A stretch of 64,000 nt of DNA from an uncultured Bacteroidota bacterium. GTDB taxonomy: Bacteria > Bacteroidota > Bacteroidia > Flavobacteriales > Flavobacteriaceae. The position numbers were made by a program, and so were the translations under genes. The DNA is taken from assembly GCA_902546725.1 (NCBI GenBank), contig CACCLB010000009.1, positions 26,942-90,941 on the forward strand. Reading direction: 5' to 3'. Positions within the stretch are counted from its first letter, which is position 1, and each line of letters begins with the position of its first letter. The notes under the pieces were generated by a model. That model was not told the origin of the DNA and searched no databases. It saw only the letters and a program-made list of their open reading frames with translations. Shown here in pieces: positions 44,120 to 55,574 of the stretch.

Positions 44120-47083
44120 CTATTTTTTTTCTTCTAGCAGTGCATCCTTCTTTTGAGTATCATACATCACTGGGGTAGCAATAAATACAGAAGAATAAGT
44201 TCCTACGATAACCCCTATGATTAGCGCAAACATAAACCCTCGAATTGATTCCCCTCCAAAAATAAAGATGGCTAGTAAAACGATAAGGGTGGTTAATGAA
44301 GTATTTAATGTCCTGCTTAGGGTACTATTTAATGCTGCATTTACCGTATTGTTAAACTCCCATTTGGTATGTTCATTCACATATTCACGGATACGGTCAA
44401 ATACTACCACGGTATCATTTAAGGAATAACCAATTACAGTAAGTATTGCGGCGATAAAGGCTTGGTTGATTTCCATACTAAAAGGCATAAAAGTGTAGGT
44501 GATGGAAAAAATTCCCAATACAATCAATACATCGTGGAAGACAGCGGCAACTGCACCCAATGAGAATTGCCACTTTTGGAAACGCAACAATATATAGAGG
44601 AAGACTACAATCAACGAGCCAATTACTGCTAAAAATGAATTGTTTTTAATATCATCGGCAATGGTAGGTCCTACCTTGATAGAAGACATGATTCCAATCG
44701 TCTTTTCAGAACTTCCTTTGACAAAGCTCTCGTAAGTAGTCCCGTCTGGTAAATACGGTTGTAAGGAAGTGAAGAGTTTGTCGTGAATTTCTTCGTCCAC
44801 GGCCACGCCCTCAACATCGACTTTATATTTAGTGGTAATTTTGAGCTGATTTTCTTCACCAAAAGTTTTGACTTCAGCACTTCCAAATTCATTGTTCAAT
44901 ACACTACTGATCTCTGTGGGATTCACGGCATTTTCAAAACGCACTGTGTAAGAGCGTCCTCCAACAAAATCAACTCCTTGGTTTAATCCTTGAAAAGTCA
45001 AAGATGCCAAACTGATCAAAATCAATACAGAGGAAACGATATAGGCAATTTTACGACGTTGTAAGAACGATATGCTGATTTCTGAGAGTAAGCCCTTAGT
45101 CGCCTTAGTAGAGAAGGAAACAGGCTTCCCTTTTTCATTTCGAGAGTCTACAAAAATTCTAGTAATAAAAATCGCAGTAAAAAGTGAAGTACCAATACCG
45201 ATTAAAAGAGTGGTTGCAAAACCTTTAATAGGTCCAGTTCCAAATATAAATAATATCAAAGCTGTAAGCCCTGTAGTGATGTTGGCATCAAGAATTGAAG
45301 ATAGGGCGTTGTTGAATCCGTCTGCTATGGCTTTTCGAATTCCCTTACCTTTTCTTAATTCTTCCCGTACACGTTCAAAAATAAGTACGTTTGCATCAAC
45401 CGAAATACCAATAGTAAGAACGATACCTGCAATACCGGGAAGTGTAAGTACAGCTCCAAGCCCGGCTAAAATTCCAAAGATTAAAAGGATGTTGAGCAAC
45501 AGGGCAATATCTGCAAAGACCCCTGAGCTCCCGTAATAAAACACCATCCAAAGCAGCACAAAAATCAAAGCAATAACAAAGGAATAAATTCCAGATTCAA
45601 TTGCTTCTTGCCCAAGTGAAGGCCCTACAATTTCTGACTGAATAATTTCTGCAGAGGCAGGTAATTTACCCGCTCGTAATACGTTTGCCAAATCAATGGC
45701 TTCATTTAAAGAAAAATCACCAGTAATCTCTGAACGCCCTCCTGCTATAGCTCCGCTGGAAACTCCAGGAGCAGAATACACGATATCATCTAAAACGATT
45801 GCGATATTACTAGCATCTTTAAAGGCTTTACCCGTCATGTTTTCCCATATACGGGCACCTCTAGAATCCATTTGCATAGAAACCGCCGGATTCCCCAATT
45901 GATCAAAGGTTTGGATAGCATCTACTACCACTCCTCCACTTAAAGGGGCTCTGTTGTCCCTATTAGATTTTAAGGCATATAATTCTATCACATCACTGTC
46001 TGCATCAGGTTTGCCCATAGCGAAACGAACATATCGGTAATCGGTGGGCAATAATCGGCGGACATCAGGTTGGTTTAAGTAGCCTAAAATTTCATCGCCG
46101 TCACGAGCGGCAAACTGAGCAAGTATAGGCCCTCCTTGATACCCCTGACCTACAATTTTATCTAAAATCAAGTTGGTTGTAGGTGGTGTTATTGAATCTG
46201 TTGAAGCCACATCTGCTAGGAGGTCATCGATTTCAGATGCAGTATCCTTTTCTTCTAACTCCTCACCAGTTGATTGCTCTTGTTGGCTGCTTACCAATTG
46301 ATTGGCCTCTATTAAAAACCCGATCAGTTCATCGTTTTTAAATGTTTCCCAAAATTCAAGTTGAGCTGTACTCTGGAGTAAGTTCTTTACACGATCTACG
46401 TCTTTGGCTCCTGGGAGCTCGACTAATATCCTACCAGAAGTCCCTAGTCGCTGAATATTGGGCTGAGTTACTCCAAATTTATCAATACGTTTTCTAAGTA
46501 CCTCAAATGCGGATACTATAGATTCGTCAATTTTTCTCCTTATGACAGCCTGAGTTTCAGCATCAGACATCTCAAAATTAATTTCATCACTTAGTGTTCG
46601 GTTACCAAAAATATCTGGAGAGGAAAGCTTTTCACCGCTTTTTACGGCCTCAAATGCTTTAAAGAAGGATTCCACGTAGGGTTCGTCTGATGACTTTTGA
46701 AGGTCATTTGCTTCATCCAAGGCTTTGTTAAAAACTACACTTCTCGTGTTTTCAGCCAGTCCTTTTAGAATGTCACGGATAGAAATTTGGAGAATCACAT
46801 TAATACCTCCTTTAAGGTCTAAACCTTTATTTAATTCTTTAGCTTTTGCATCATTATAAGTGGTAAAGCCGAAAAGACTGTTATTCCCTATAGAGTCTAA
46901 GTAAGCCGCAGCTTTTTGATCTCTGACTTCTAAGTAGTCTGGGACATCTTCAGAGGTTGTTTGGATAGCATAGTTTTCAGCTTCAGTTTCAACACTACTG
47001 CTTATAAAAGTGAAAGAGAGTTGATAGATACTTACAAGGGCAAATAAGATTCCAAAAACTCTTATTAATGAATTATTTTGCAT
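44120..47083 (-). CDS. secDF: fused protein translocase subunit SecDF
   Basis: A 987-residue membrane protein from MQNNSLIRVFGILFALVSIYQL (47083); a Met at 47104 is less likely. The SecD half (to about 620) has a large periplasmic domain starting with KGLDLKGGINVILQ and the FERVREELRKGKGIRKA helix; the SecF half (about 665-987) repeats the layout with GVDFVGGRSYTVRF and VVFDRIREYVNEH. Twelve membrane helices are expected. SecDF uses the proton gradient to pull proteins through SecYEG. A fused form is normal in Bacteroidota. Confidence 0.95.
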   Translation of the reverse strand: MQNNSLIRVFGILFALVSIYQLSFTFISSSVETEAENYAIQTTSEDVPDYLEVRDQKAAAYLDSIGNNSLFGFTTYNDAKAKELNKGLDLKGGINVILQISIRDILKGLAENTRSVVFNKALDEANDLQKSSDEPYVESFFKAFEAVKSGEKLSSPDIFGNRTLSDEINFEMSDAETQAVIRRKIDESIVSAFEVLRKRIDKFGVTQPNIQRLGTSGRILVELPGAKDVDRVKNLLQSTAQLEFWETFKNDELIGFLIEANQLVSSQQEQSTGEELEEKDTASEIDDLLADVASTDSITPPTTNLILDKIVGQGYQGGPILAQFAARDGDEILGYLNQPDVRRLLPTDYRYVRFAMGKPDADSDVIELYALKSNRDNRAPLSGGVVVDAIQTFDQLGNPAVSMQMDSRGARIWENMTGKAFKDASNIAIVLDDIVYSAPGVSSGAIAGGRSEITGDFSLNEAIDLANVLRAGKLPASAEIIQSEIVGPSLGQEAIESGIYSFVIALIFVLLWMVFYYGSSGVFADIALLLNILLIFGILAGLGAVLTLPGIAGIVLTIGISVDANVLIFERVREELRKGKGIRKAIADGFNNALSSILDANITTGLTALILFIFGTGPIKGFATTLLIGIGTSLFTAIFITRIFVDSRNEKGKPVSFSTKATKGLLSEISISFLQRRKIAYIVSSVLILISLASLTFQGLNQGVDFVGGRSYTVRFENAVNPTEISSVLNNEFGSAEVKTFGEENQLKITTKYKVDVEGVAVDEEIHDKLFTSLQPYLPDGTTYESFVKGSSEKTIGIMSSIKVGPTIADDIKNNSFLAVIGSLIVVFLYILLRFQKWQFSLGAVAAVFHDVLIVLGIFSITYTFMPFSMEINQAFIAAILTVIGYSLNDTVVVFDRIREYVNEHTKWEFNNTVNAALNSTLSRTLNTSLTTLIVLLAIFIFGGESIRGFMFALIIGVIVGTYSSVFIATPVMYDTQKKDALLEEKK

Positions 47084-47114
47084 TTCAATAAAATTTAAGC
47101 TCAATTAAGGCGAG

Positions 47115-47145
47115 CAAATATAGAATTAAAGCTAGGAATTGACAA
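47115..47145 (-). promoter_or_regulatory. promoter of secDF (-33 TTG, -7 TATATTTG)
   Basis: On the reverse strand, TTG at 47143-47145 and TATATTTG at 47115-47122 are separated by 20 bases, a full match to the flavobacterial consensus. Confidence 0.7.
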
Positions 47146-47184
47146 CTCTAGAGAAGAATATTGATACTCCTTAGGGATTAAGTT

Positions 47185-48117
47185 TTAGAGAACATCTTTA
47201 AGCGCAGCATTCATAGCTCGTACTTTGTCGGCACTGTCGCTTAATTGCTGCTTTTCTTGCTCATTTAATTTGACGTCAACTATAGCCTCTATTCCATTCG
47301 CTCCAATGATACAAGGGACTCCAATACAAATATCTTCCAAACCGTATTCACCTTCTAACAAGACTGAACACGGAATCATACGCTTTTGATCACCCAAAAT
47401 ACTGTCGACCAAATATGCTACTGAAGCTCCAGGAGCATACCATGCAGATGTCCCTAATAATTTTGTAAGTGTAGCACCTCCAACCATGGTGTCTGCCGCT
47501 ACTTTCTCTAAAGTAGTTTCATCTAAATACTGTGAAACAGGCGCTCCATTGTAACTAGCCAAACGAGTTAAGGGTATCATGGTAGTATCACCGTGACCAC
47601 CAATTACCATTCCTTGAATGTCATTTGCTGGTTTTTCCAAGGCCTTAGACAAATAAGTCTTAAATCGAGAACTATCTAAAGCACCGCCCATTCCTATAAT
47701 TCGATTTTTTGGTAAACCGGTTGACTGTAAAGCCAAATAGGTCATGGTATCCATAGGGTTGGAAACCACGACTATAATCGTATCTGGAGAATACTCCAAA
47801 ATACTGGAAGACACTGCTTGAACAATTCCCGCATTAATTCCAATCAGTTCTTCCCGCGTCATTCCTGGTTTACGTGGTACTCCAGAAGTGATAACGACTA
47901 CATCACTTCCAGCTGTTGCTGAATAGTCATTAGTCACCCCAGTGATCGAGGTATTAAAACCAAGAGTGGTTGCTGTTTGAGAAAGATCGAGGGCTTTTCC
48001 TTCAGCGACTCCTTCTTTGATGTCTAATAAAACTACTTTACTTGCTATTCGTTTCTGGGCGATGTATTCCGCACAAGAGGCTCCTACATTTCCAGCCCCT
48101 ACTATTGTTACTTTCAT
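47185..48117 (-). CDS. mdh: malate dehydrogenase
   Basis: A 310-residue LDH-like malate dehydrogenase of the TCA cycle. The NAD fold starts with VGAGNVGAS (6-14) and D32 at the second strand; substrate residues R82 and R88 in PRKPGMTREE favour malate over lactate, and the catalytic His is H175 in GGHGDTTM. It starts 46 bases after gyrB in the same direction and ends about 100 bases before secDF. Confidence 0.95.
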   Translation of the reverse strand: MKVTIVGAGNVGASCAEYIAQKRIASKVVLLDIKEGVAEGKALDLSQTATTLGFNTSITGVTNDYSATAGSDVVVITSGVPRKPGMTREELIGINAGIVQAVSSSILEYSPDTIIVVVSNPMDTMTYLALQSTGLPKNRIIGMGGALDSSRFKTYLSKALEKPANDIQGMVIGGHGDTTMIPLTRLASYNGAPVSQYLDETTLEKVAADTMVGGATLTKLLGTSAWYAPGASVAYLVDSILGDQKRMIPCSVLLEGEYGLEDICIGVPCIIGANGIEAIVDVKLNEQEKQQLSDSADKVRAMNAALKDVL

Positions 48118-48163
48118 TAAGCTACTTTTAATTAAATTTTTTAATGTTCAACTCTTATTGTGT

Positions 48164-50110
<1,947 letters not shown>

Positions 50111-50140
50111 TTAAGTTAACGCCTAAAAATGGCCGACTAA

Positions 50141-50148
50141 CAAATATA
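50141..50148 (-). promoter_or_regulatory. -7 promoter element of gyrB
   Basis: TATATTTG on the reverse strand, 36 bases before the ATG. A TTTG lies 14 bases further upstream, closer than the usual 17-23. Confidence 0.55.
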
Positions 50149-50197
50149 ATTATATGAGGTGGCAAATTGCTCCTAAAGCCTTGTAGATATGGCGAAG

Positions 50198-50220
50198 TTA
50201 TCAACAAAAAGTGTGTAAAA
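50198..50220. promoter_or_regulatory. pair of DnaA-box-like nonamers upstream of gyrB
   Basis: TTATCAACA at 50198-50206 (one mismatch to TTWTNCACA) and, in the opposite orientation, TTTTACACA at 50212-50220 (no mismatch). They face each other across five bases in the asnB-gyrB gap. Functional status is unknown. Confidence 0.25.
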
Positions 50221-50257
50221 ATTAGTGCATTTATCGGTAAAAAAATTCCCGTTTAAA

Positions 50258-51928
50258 CTAGTCCTCATACCCTTGCTCGTGCACCCTTGCTACAGCACGT
50301 CCACTGGGATCATTTTGATTTTGAAAAGCAGCGTCCCAAGCTAGGGCAACAGGGGTACTACAAGCCACTGAGGGTACTGATGGAACACTTAATGCAGCAG
50401 CTTCACTAGGAAAATGCGATTCAAAAATTGTGCGGTAATAAAACTCTTCCTTGTTTTGAGGAGTTTGAACAGGAAAACGATAATGAGCATTTTCCATTTG
50501 CTCGTCATTTACCTCGCTTTCGACCAACTCTTTGAGCGTGTCGATCCAACTGTAACCCACACCGTCTGAAAACTGTTCTTTTTGTCTCCAAGCTACACTT
50601 TTGGTTAGGTAATTTTCAAAAGCCTTTCTCAATACCCATTTTTCCATTCGATCAGAAGTAATCATTTTATCTTTAGGGTTTAGTCGCATTGCAACTTCAA
50701 TAAATTCTTTATCCAAAAAAGGAACTCTCCCCTCAATACCCCAAGCGGCTAAAGACTTATTGGCACGTAAACAATCGTATTGGTGTAATTTTTCTAGTTT
50801 TCGTACTGTTTCTTCGTGAAATTCTTTTTCGTTTGGAGCTTTGTGAAAGTAAAGATAACCACCAAATAGCTCATCAGCTCCTTCGCCAGAAAGCACCATT
50901 TTAATACCAAGCGCTTTAATCGCTCTTGCCATCAAATACATGGGCGTGGAGGCTCTTATGGTGGTAATATCATAAGTTTCCAGATGATAAATCACTTCTC
51001 GAATAGCGTCTAAGCCTTCTTGAATTGTAAATTTAATTTCATGGTGGATCGTGCCTATGTGTTTTGCAACCTCTTGGGCAGCAGCCAAATCAGGCGAGCC
51101 TTCCAGGCCAACAGAAAAGGAATGCAGTTGGGGCCACCAAGCTGCTTGCTGGTCGTCGGTCTCAACACGATGCGCTGCATATTTTTTTGCTAGAGCTGAA
51201 GTGATAGAAGAGTCCAAACCACCAGAGAGTAAGACACCGTAAGGAACATCACTCATCAATTGCCTGTGCACTGCAGCTGACAAAGCATCGTGAAGATCCT
51301 CAATCGAGGTCATATTGTTTTTTACATTGTCAAACTCTTTCCAATCGGGCGTGTACCAAGCTGTGGGCTCACTGTCACCACTGTGAAAATAATGTCCTGG
51401 AGGAAACAATTCAATTTTTGAACAAACTCCTTCTAGAGCTTTTAATTCAGAAGCAACATAAAATGTTCCGTCTCCGTCCCACCCCATATAAAGTGGTATA
51501 ATTCCCATATGATCACGGGCAATAAAAAATTCATTATTAGATTCATCAAAAATTGCAAAAGCAAAAATTCCATTTAATTTTTCAACAAAAGAAGGCCCTT
51601 CATTTTCATAAAGAGCTAAAATGACTTCGCAATCTGATTGAGTTTTAAATTGATATGAAGACTCATAAGGAGCTCTTAACTCGCGATGGTTGTATATTTC
51701 TCCATTAGCCGCTAAAACTAAATTGCCTGATGGACTAATTAAAGGCTGCTTCCCTGATGTTGGATCGACTATTGCCAATCGCTCATGAACCAATATAGCC
51801 TGATCGGAACTGTAAATTCCACTCCAATCCGGCCCTCTATGTCGGAGGTTCTTAGACATTTCTAATAATTCTGGTCTTAATTTCTCGGAAGATTGCTTTA
51901 AATCAAAAGCACATACAATACCACACAT
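50258..51928 (-). CDS. asnB: asparagine synthase B, glutamine-hydrolysing
   Basis: A 556-residue cytosolic enzyme. The N-terminal nucleophile glutaminase domain starts at C2 (MCGIVCAF), with RHRGPDWSG and NGEIYNH; the synthetase domain has the ATP-pyrophosphatase loop SGGLDSS at 235-241. It makes asparagine from aspartate using glutamine and ATP. The C terminus has a short repeated SVPSVPSVACST before the conserved DPSGRAV. The 153-base stretch upstream (51929-52081) is AT-rich with no clear promoter box. Confidence 0.96.
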   Translation of the reverse strand: MCGIVCAFDLKQSSEKLRPELLEMSKNLRHRGPDWSGIYSSDQAILVHERLAIVDPTSGKQPLISPSGNLVLAANGEIYNHRELRAPYESSYQFKTQSDCEVILALYENEGPSFVEKLNGIFAFAIFDESNNEFFIARDHMGIIPLYMGWDGDGTFYVASELKALEGVCSKIELFPPGHYFHSGDSEPTAWYTPDWKEFDNVKNNMTSIEDLHDALSAAVHRQLMSDVPYGVLLSGGLDSSITSALAKKYAAHRVETDDQQAAWWPQLHSFSVGLEGSPDLAAAQEVAKHIGTIHHEIKFTIQEGLDAIREVIYHLETYDITTIRASTPMYLMARAIKALGIKMVLSGEGADELFGGYLYFHKAPNEKEFHEETVRKLEKLHQYDCLRANKSLAAWGIEGRVPFLDKEFIEVAMRLNPKDKMITSDRMEKWVLRKAFENYLTKSVAWRQKEQFSDGVGYSWIDTLKELVESEVNDEQMENAHYRFPVQTPQNKEEFYYRTIFESHFPSEAAALSVPSVPSVACSTPVALAWDAAFQNQNDPSGRAVARVHEQGYED

Positions 51929-52081
51929 AATATTTTTTTAGTAAAAGTACACTTTGAGGAAATAAATTAATAGTAATTATAGTTTTTAGTTGAATAAATA
52001 AACTTGAATTACTCATTTAAGTTTAAATATTAACTTTTAGAGAAGAATCTGAAGTTTTACTGAAAATAATTAAGTGGTAGT

Positions 52082-53722
52082 CTAGTTGATCCTATTGCTG
52101 TAAACGATTTTTCCGTCCACTAAAGTAGCAACGACACGAGTCTTAAGGATGCGTTTTTCACTTACTTTAATGATATCTCGGTCCAGGATAATAAAGTCTG
52201 CTACTTTACCTGCTTCTATTGAACCTTTTTCTTTGTCTTCAAAGTTTGCATATGCTCCCCAAATAGTCATCCCTTTTAGAGCTTCAATCTCCGATAATTT
52301 ATTTTCGGGGAGATACCCCTCTTCTGGAAAAGCTTCACTGTCTTTACGGACAACCGCAGCATAAAATGTTTTAAAAGGATTTACATCCTCAACAGGAAAG
52401 TCAGTCCCCAAAGCTATTCTACCCGATTGTTCAAGTAGCGCTTTATTGGCATAAGCACCGTACAAGCGATCTTCGCCTAAACGATCTTCTGCCCAATACA
52501 TATCGCTAGTAGCATGGGTGGGTTGTACTGAGGGAAGGATTTTTCTATTGAATAACTTGATGTCGTTGGTATCGATAATTTGGGCGTGCTCTACGCGCCA
52601 TCTTGGATCATCAGAAAACACCAAAGCTTTATTGTAAGCCTCAAGTACTACTTGATTGGCTGCATCACCTATAGCATGGGTATTCATTTGAAAGGGAGAG
52701 GCTGCTAATTTGTATGCTAAAGCTTCAAGTGAATCCTTAGAAGTTATAAAAGCACCGGTATGATTGTCTAGATCGCTATAAGAGTCTTTTAGTGCAGCTC
52801 CTCTTGAGCCTAAAGCTCCGTCTGCATAAACTTTAAATGAACGCACGTTAAGTTTATCCGTTTTATAAGGTCCTTCTTTTAGAAAATAATCCACATTATC
52901 TTGGGAATTAGAAATCATGGCATAGACTCTGATGGTGAGCGCACCGGTTTTATGAAGGCTGTCAATTAAAAAAATATCTTCCCTGTCTAAACCTGCCACA
53001 GAGACAGTCGTTAAGCCGTTAGCAAAACTAATCTCTTCTGCATCCTGAAGTGATTTGATTTTATCTTCAACGCTTGGCTTCGGAAGAATATTAGTCACCA
53101 TTTGCATAGGTGCATCGATAAGAACCCCCGTTAATTTTCCATTTTCTTTTACAATTTGTCCTCCTGTTACTTCAGTGTCTAGAGTAATTCCAGCAAGACC
53201 TAAGGCTTTTTGATTAACCAGCATTGCGTGACCATCAATTCGCCTTAAAGCAACAGGAATATCTGGAAATAAAAGATCTAATTGTTCTTTGTTTGGAAGT
53301 CTTTTGATTTTCCAATCATTTTGATCCCATCCGCGACCAGTGATTGCATTAAGCTCCTTGTTAGTCGCATAGCGTTTGACACGATCCAATACATCCTCAA
53401 AGCTTTTAGTTCCAACTAAATCAACCTTATTTAAACTTAAACCAAGGCTTAAAAAATGACAGTGAGAATCAATAAATCCAGGATACACGGGTAACTCTTG
53501 CAAATCAAGCACCTTTTTTGCAGTGTATTGCTCCAATAGTTCTTCACCACCGACGTCCACGAACTTTCCATCGTCAACAACAAATGCAGAAGCTTTTAAA
53601 TTATTTTGTCCCAGCGTATAGACATTAGCGTTATGAACTATTAAATCCACTTTACTTTGACAAGAGGATAACAGTAATCCGACTATTAAGCTGAATCCAA
53701 CAAAATTTCTATTTATTTTCAT
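52082..53722 (-). CDS. amidohydrolase lipoprotein, YtcJ-like
   Basis: A 546-residue protein from the Met at 53722, which gives a lipoprotein signal (LLLSSC, Cys21); the frame to 53788 runs past the promoter. The amidohydrolase-3 family metal site has H87 and H89 (GFIDSHCHF), with later motifs MNTHAIGDAAN, RVEHAQII and LGTDFPVED. Members hydrolyse amide or imide bonds of unknown substrates; the lipid anchor places it in the envelope. It is a single gene. Confidence 0.88.
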   Translation of the reverse strand: MKINRNFVGFSLIVGLLLSSCQSKVDLIVHNANVYTLGQNNLKASAFVVDDGKFVDVGGEELLEQYTAKKVLDLQELPVYPGFIDSHCHFLSLGLSLNKVDLVGTKSFEDVLDRVKRYATNKELNAITGRGWDQNDWKIKRLPNKEQLDLLFPDIPVALRRIDGHAMLVNQKALGLAGITLDTEVTGGQIVKENGKLTGVLIDAPMQMVTNILPKPSVEDKIKSLQDAEEISFANGLTTVSVAGLDREDIFLIDSLHKTGALTIRVYAMISNSQDNVDYFLKEGPYKTDKLNVRSFKVYADGALGSRGAALKDSYSDLDNHTGAFITSKDSLEALAYKLAASPFQMNTHAIGDAANQVVLEAYNKALVFSDDPRWRVEHAQIIDTNDIKLFNRKILPSVQPTHATSDMYWAEDRLGEDRLYGAYANKALLEQSGRIALGTDFPVEDVNPFKTFYAAVVRKDSEAFPEEGYLPENKLSEIEALKGMTIWGAYANFEDKEKGSIEAGKVADFIILDRDIIKVSEKRILKTRVVATLVDGKIVYSNRIN

Positions 53723-53760
53723 ATTGATTGTGTGATTTGGATCATATAATTTAAACTTGG

Positions 53761-53792
53761 CAAATGTAATGAAAATGAACGATTTCATTCAA
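53761..53792 (-). promoter_or_regulatory. promoter of the amidohydrolase gene (-33 TTG, -7 TACATTTG)
   Basis: On the reverse strand, TTG at 53790-53792 and TACATTTG at 53761-53768 are 21 bases apart. Transcription from here begins downstream of the Met at 53788 and so decides the start at 53722. Confidence 0.65.
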
Positions 53793-53822
53793 ATTACTTT
53801 TTTAACAATTTTTTGCGATTCA

Positions 53823-55574
53823 CTAATATTGAAAATCAAATTTATAAGTTACCCCTCCTAGTAACAATAAAGATGGCTCTTGAAAATAGCCCCATTGACC
53901 GTGAATATCACTATTGGAGAATCTTCCCTTGACAAAAGCGTCAAATTGTTCATTTAGTTTTATTGTAAGATGAGCTGAAGACCTTAAAAATAAGGGCAAG
54001 CTAATTTCCTCAGGATAAATGCTCTGATTTGCTTGGTCTTGCAAAATAATGTGTTCTAAGGCAGATCTGTTGCCCCAGACTTCTCCGTTAAAAGCCAAGG
54101 TCAAAATATCTTTAAATTTAAATTGACTTTTCCAATTCATCTGTAAGGCCGGAATATTATACATTACTTGATCATCAGTAAGTTCGAAATGGCGATATAC
54201 AGTTTCGAGATGAACAAAATTATTTTTTGCTAAATCAATCCTTAATCGAGCTTTTACACCATACAAATCGACATTGGCATATTTGTTCTCAAAGGAATTT
54301 GAGAGCCTGTATGCATCATTACTCCCTTTGATATCCAAGGGCAAACGCTGATAAAATTGATAGTTTTCAACCTGATCGTACAACAGCCCAAAATTAAAAT
54401 TTAAGACAGAAGAGACGCTAGAACGAATCCCCAGCATGGCGTTATACCTATTAAAAGTTGGTCTTAATTCTGTAATTGGAGCAATATAAGGATTGAAAAT
54501 CGCAGTCTCACGATAACTATTTACCCGAACCCCACCGCTGGCTGTAAGATAAGGAGCAATTGAATTCCCTTTCTTTTGATAAAAAACCTCTATTTCTGGA
54601 TAATAATTTAGTTTAGAGCTCAAGCTTTCATCACCTTCAAAATAGGCCACCCCGGCTCCAATCTTAAGTTTTAAATCATTTTCATTGTAAAGCCACTCTA
54701 AACCAACTTTGCCAATTCCTTGAGTAAATTCTTGAGTTTGATTTTCAAAAAAAGGCTGGCTAAACAAACTATTTTGCCCTTGAATTTCTGTGTTTGCTTG
54801 AAATTTACCTCCGGCAAAGGGTGCAGTAAAATCTGCTTTAACGTTAAGTTGTTGCTCAGAAGTTGTAAAATTATCAGAAGTAATATTGGCCTGAAAAGAC
54901 AAACTCCTTAAAAAAGAATCAAACCAATCCCAATAGGTTCTAAACTTAAAATAGTTCCTTTTTACTTCAGGTGTTAAAGATCCGAAGAGGAAGTCGTCCC
55001 AATTTCGATCATACAGGCCAAAATAATTGTTTTTCTGAGCCGTAAATTGCAATTGAGTATTGACATTGTAATTGTTGCTTCTCAAATTGTGATGTGCTCC
55101 AAACTGACTAAAGCTCTGTGAGCTTTTTAAGAGCGAATTTCCTACGTCACTTCCAAATCCATCTCGATAAACATTCAGACCAAAGCGCTGTGTACGATCA
55201 AGTTCTATGACACTTGAGATGTTGAGATAAAGCTGACTCTTAGAGCCAAAGCCTCCACTAAAAAATGTATTGTAAGGAGTTGAAGAAGACCGCTTTTTTA
55301 ACTTTAAAGGAGTGGCTTTGTTAGGTTCAAAGGTGGACACAACATCGATCGGTATAATCTTATATATCAGCGTTTTATTTGTTGCCTTTAAACTATCTGG
55401 AATCTTTGGTCCTTCAGTTATCTTAAACGCATCTGATAAACTAGGGGTGTAGGATTTTACAACGAGAACCTCTTGGGTTGAAAGATCTTCATTTGTATCA
55501 TCTTGTGCGTATAGAAAACCGTGGCCAAACCACAAGAAGAGTAATGCATAAACTAAAGAAATATCAATCTTCAT
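53823..55574 (-). CDS. outer membrane beta-barrel protein paired with the TPR protein
   Basis: A 583-residue protein with signal peptide 1-23 (GHGFLYAQ), then a short linker containing EVLVVKSYTPSLSDAFKI and about 480 residues of amphipathic beta-strands ending in the BAM-type C terminus VTYKFDFQY. It looks like the barrel of a TonB receptor, but no plug domain is present. The start overlaps the stop of the TPR gene by 11 bases, so the two are translated together. No specific function is known. Confidence 0.78.
   Translation of the reverse strand: MKIDISLVYALLFLWFGHGFLYAQDDTNEDLSTQEVLVVKSYTPSLSDAFKITEGPKIPDSLKATNKTLIYKIIPIDVVSTFEPNKATPLKLKKRSSSTPYNTFFSGGFGSKSQLYLNISSVIELDRTQRFGLNVYRDGFGSDVGNSLLKSSQSFSQFGAHHNLRSNNYNVNTQLQFTAQKNNYFGLYDRNWDDFLFGSLTPEVKRNYFKFRTYWDWFDSFLRSLSFQANITSDNFTTSEQQLNVKADFTAPFAGGKFQANTEIQGQNSLFSQPFFENQTQEFTQGIGKVGLEWLYNENDLKLKIGAGVAYFEGDESLSSKLNYYPEIEVFYQKKGNSIAPYLTASGGVRVNSYRETAIFNPYIAPITELRPTFNRYNAMLGIRSSVSSVLNFNFGLLYDQVENYQFYQRLPLDIKGSNDAYRLSNSFENKYANVDLYGVKARLRIDLAKNNFVHLETVYRHFELTDDQVMYNIPALQMNWKSQFKFKDILTLAFNGEVWGNRSALEHIILQDQANQSIYPEEISLPLFLRSSAHLTIKLNEQFDAFVKGRFSNSDIHGQWGYFQEPSLLLLGGVTYKFDFQY

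Noticed and set aside
45072..45536. 154-residue forward open frame inside secDF
   Set aside because: Antisense to a strongly conserved gene, no recognisable domain, composition is the mirror of membrane-protein codons.
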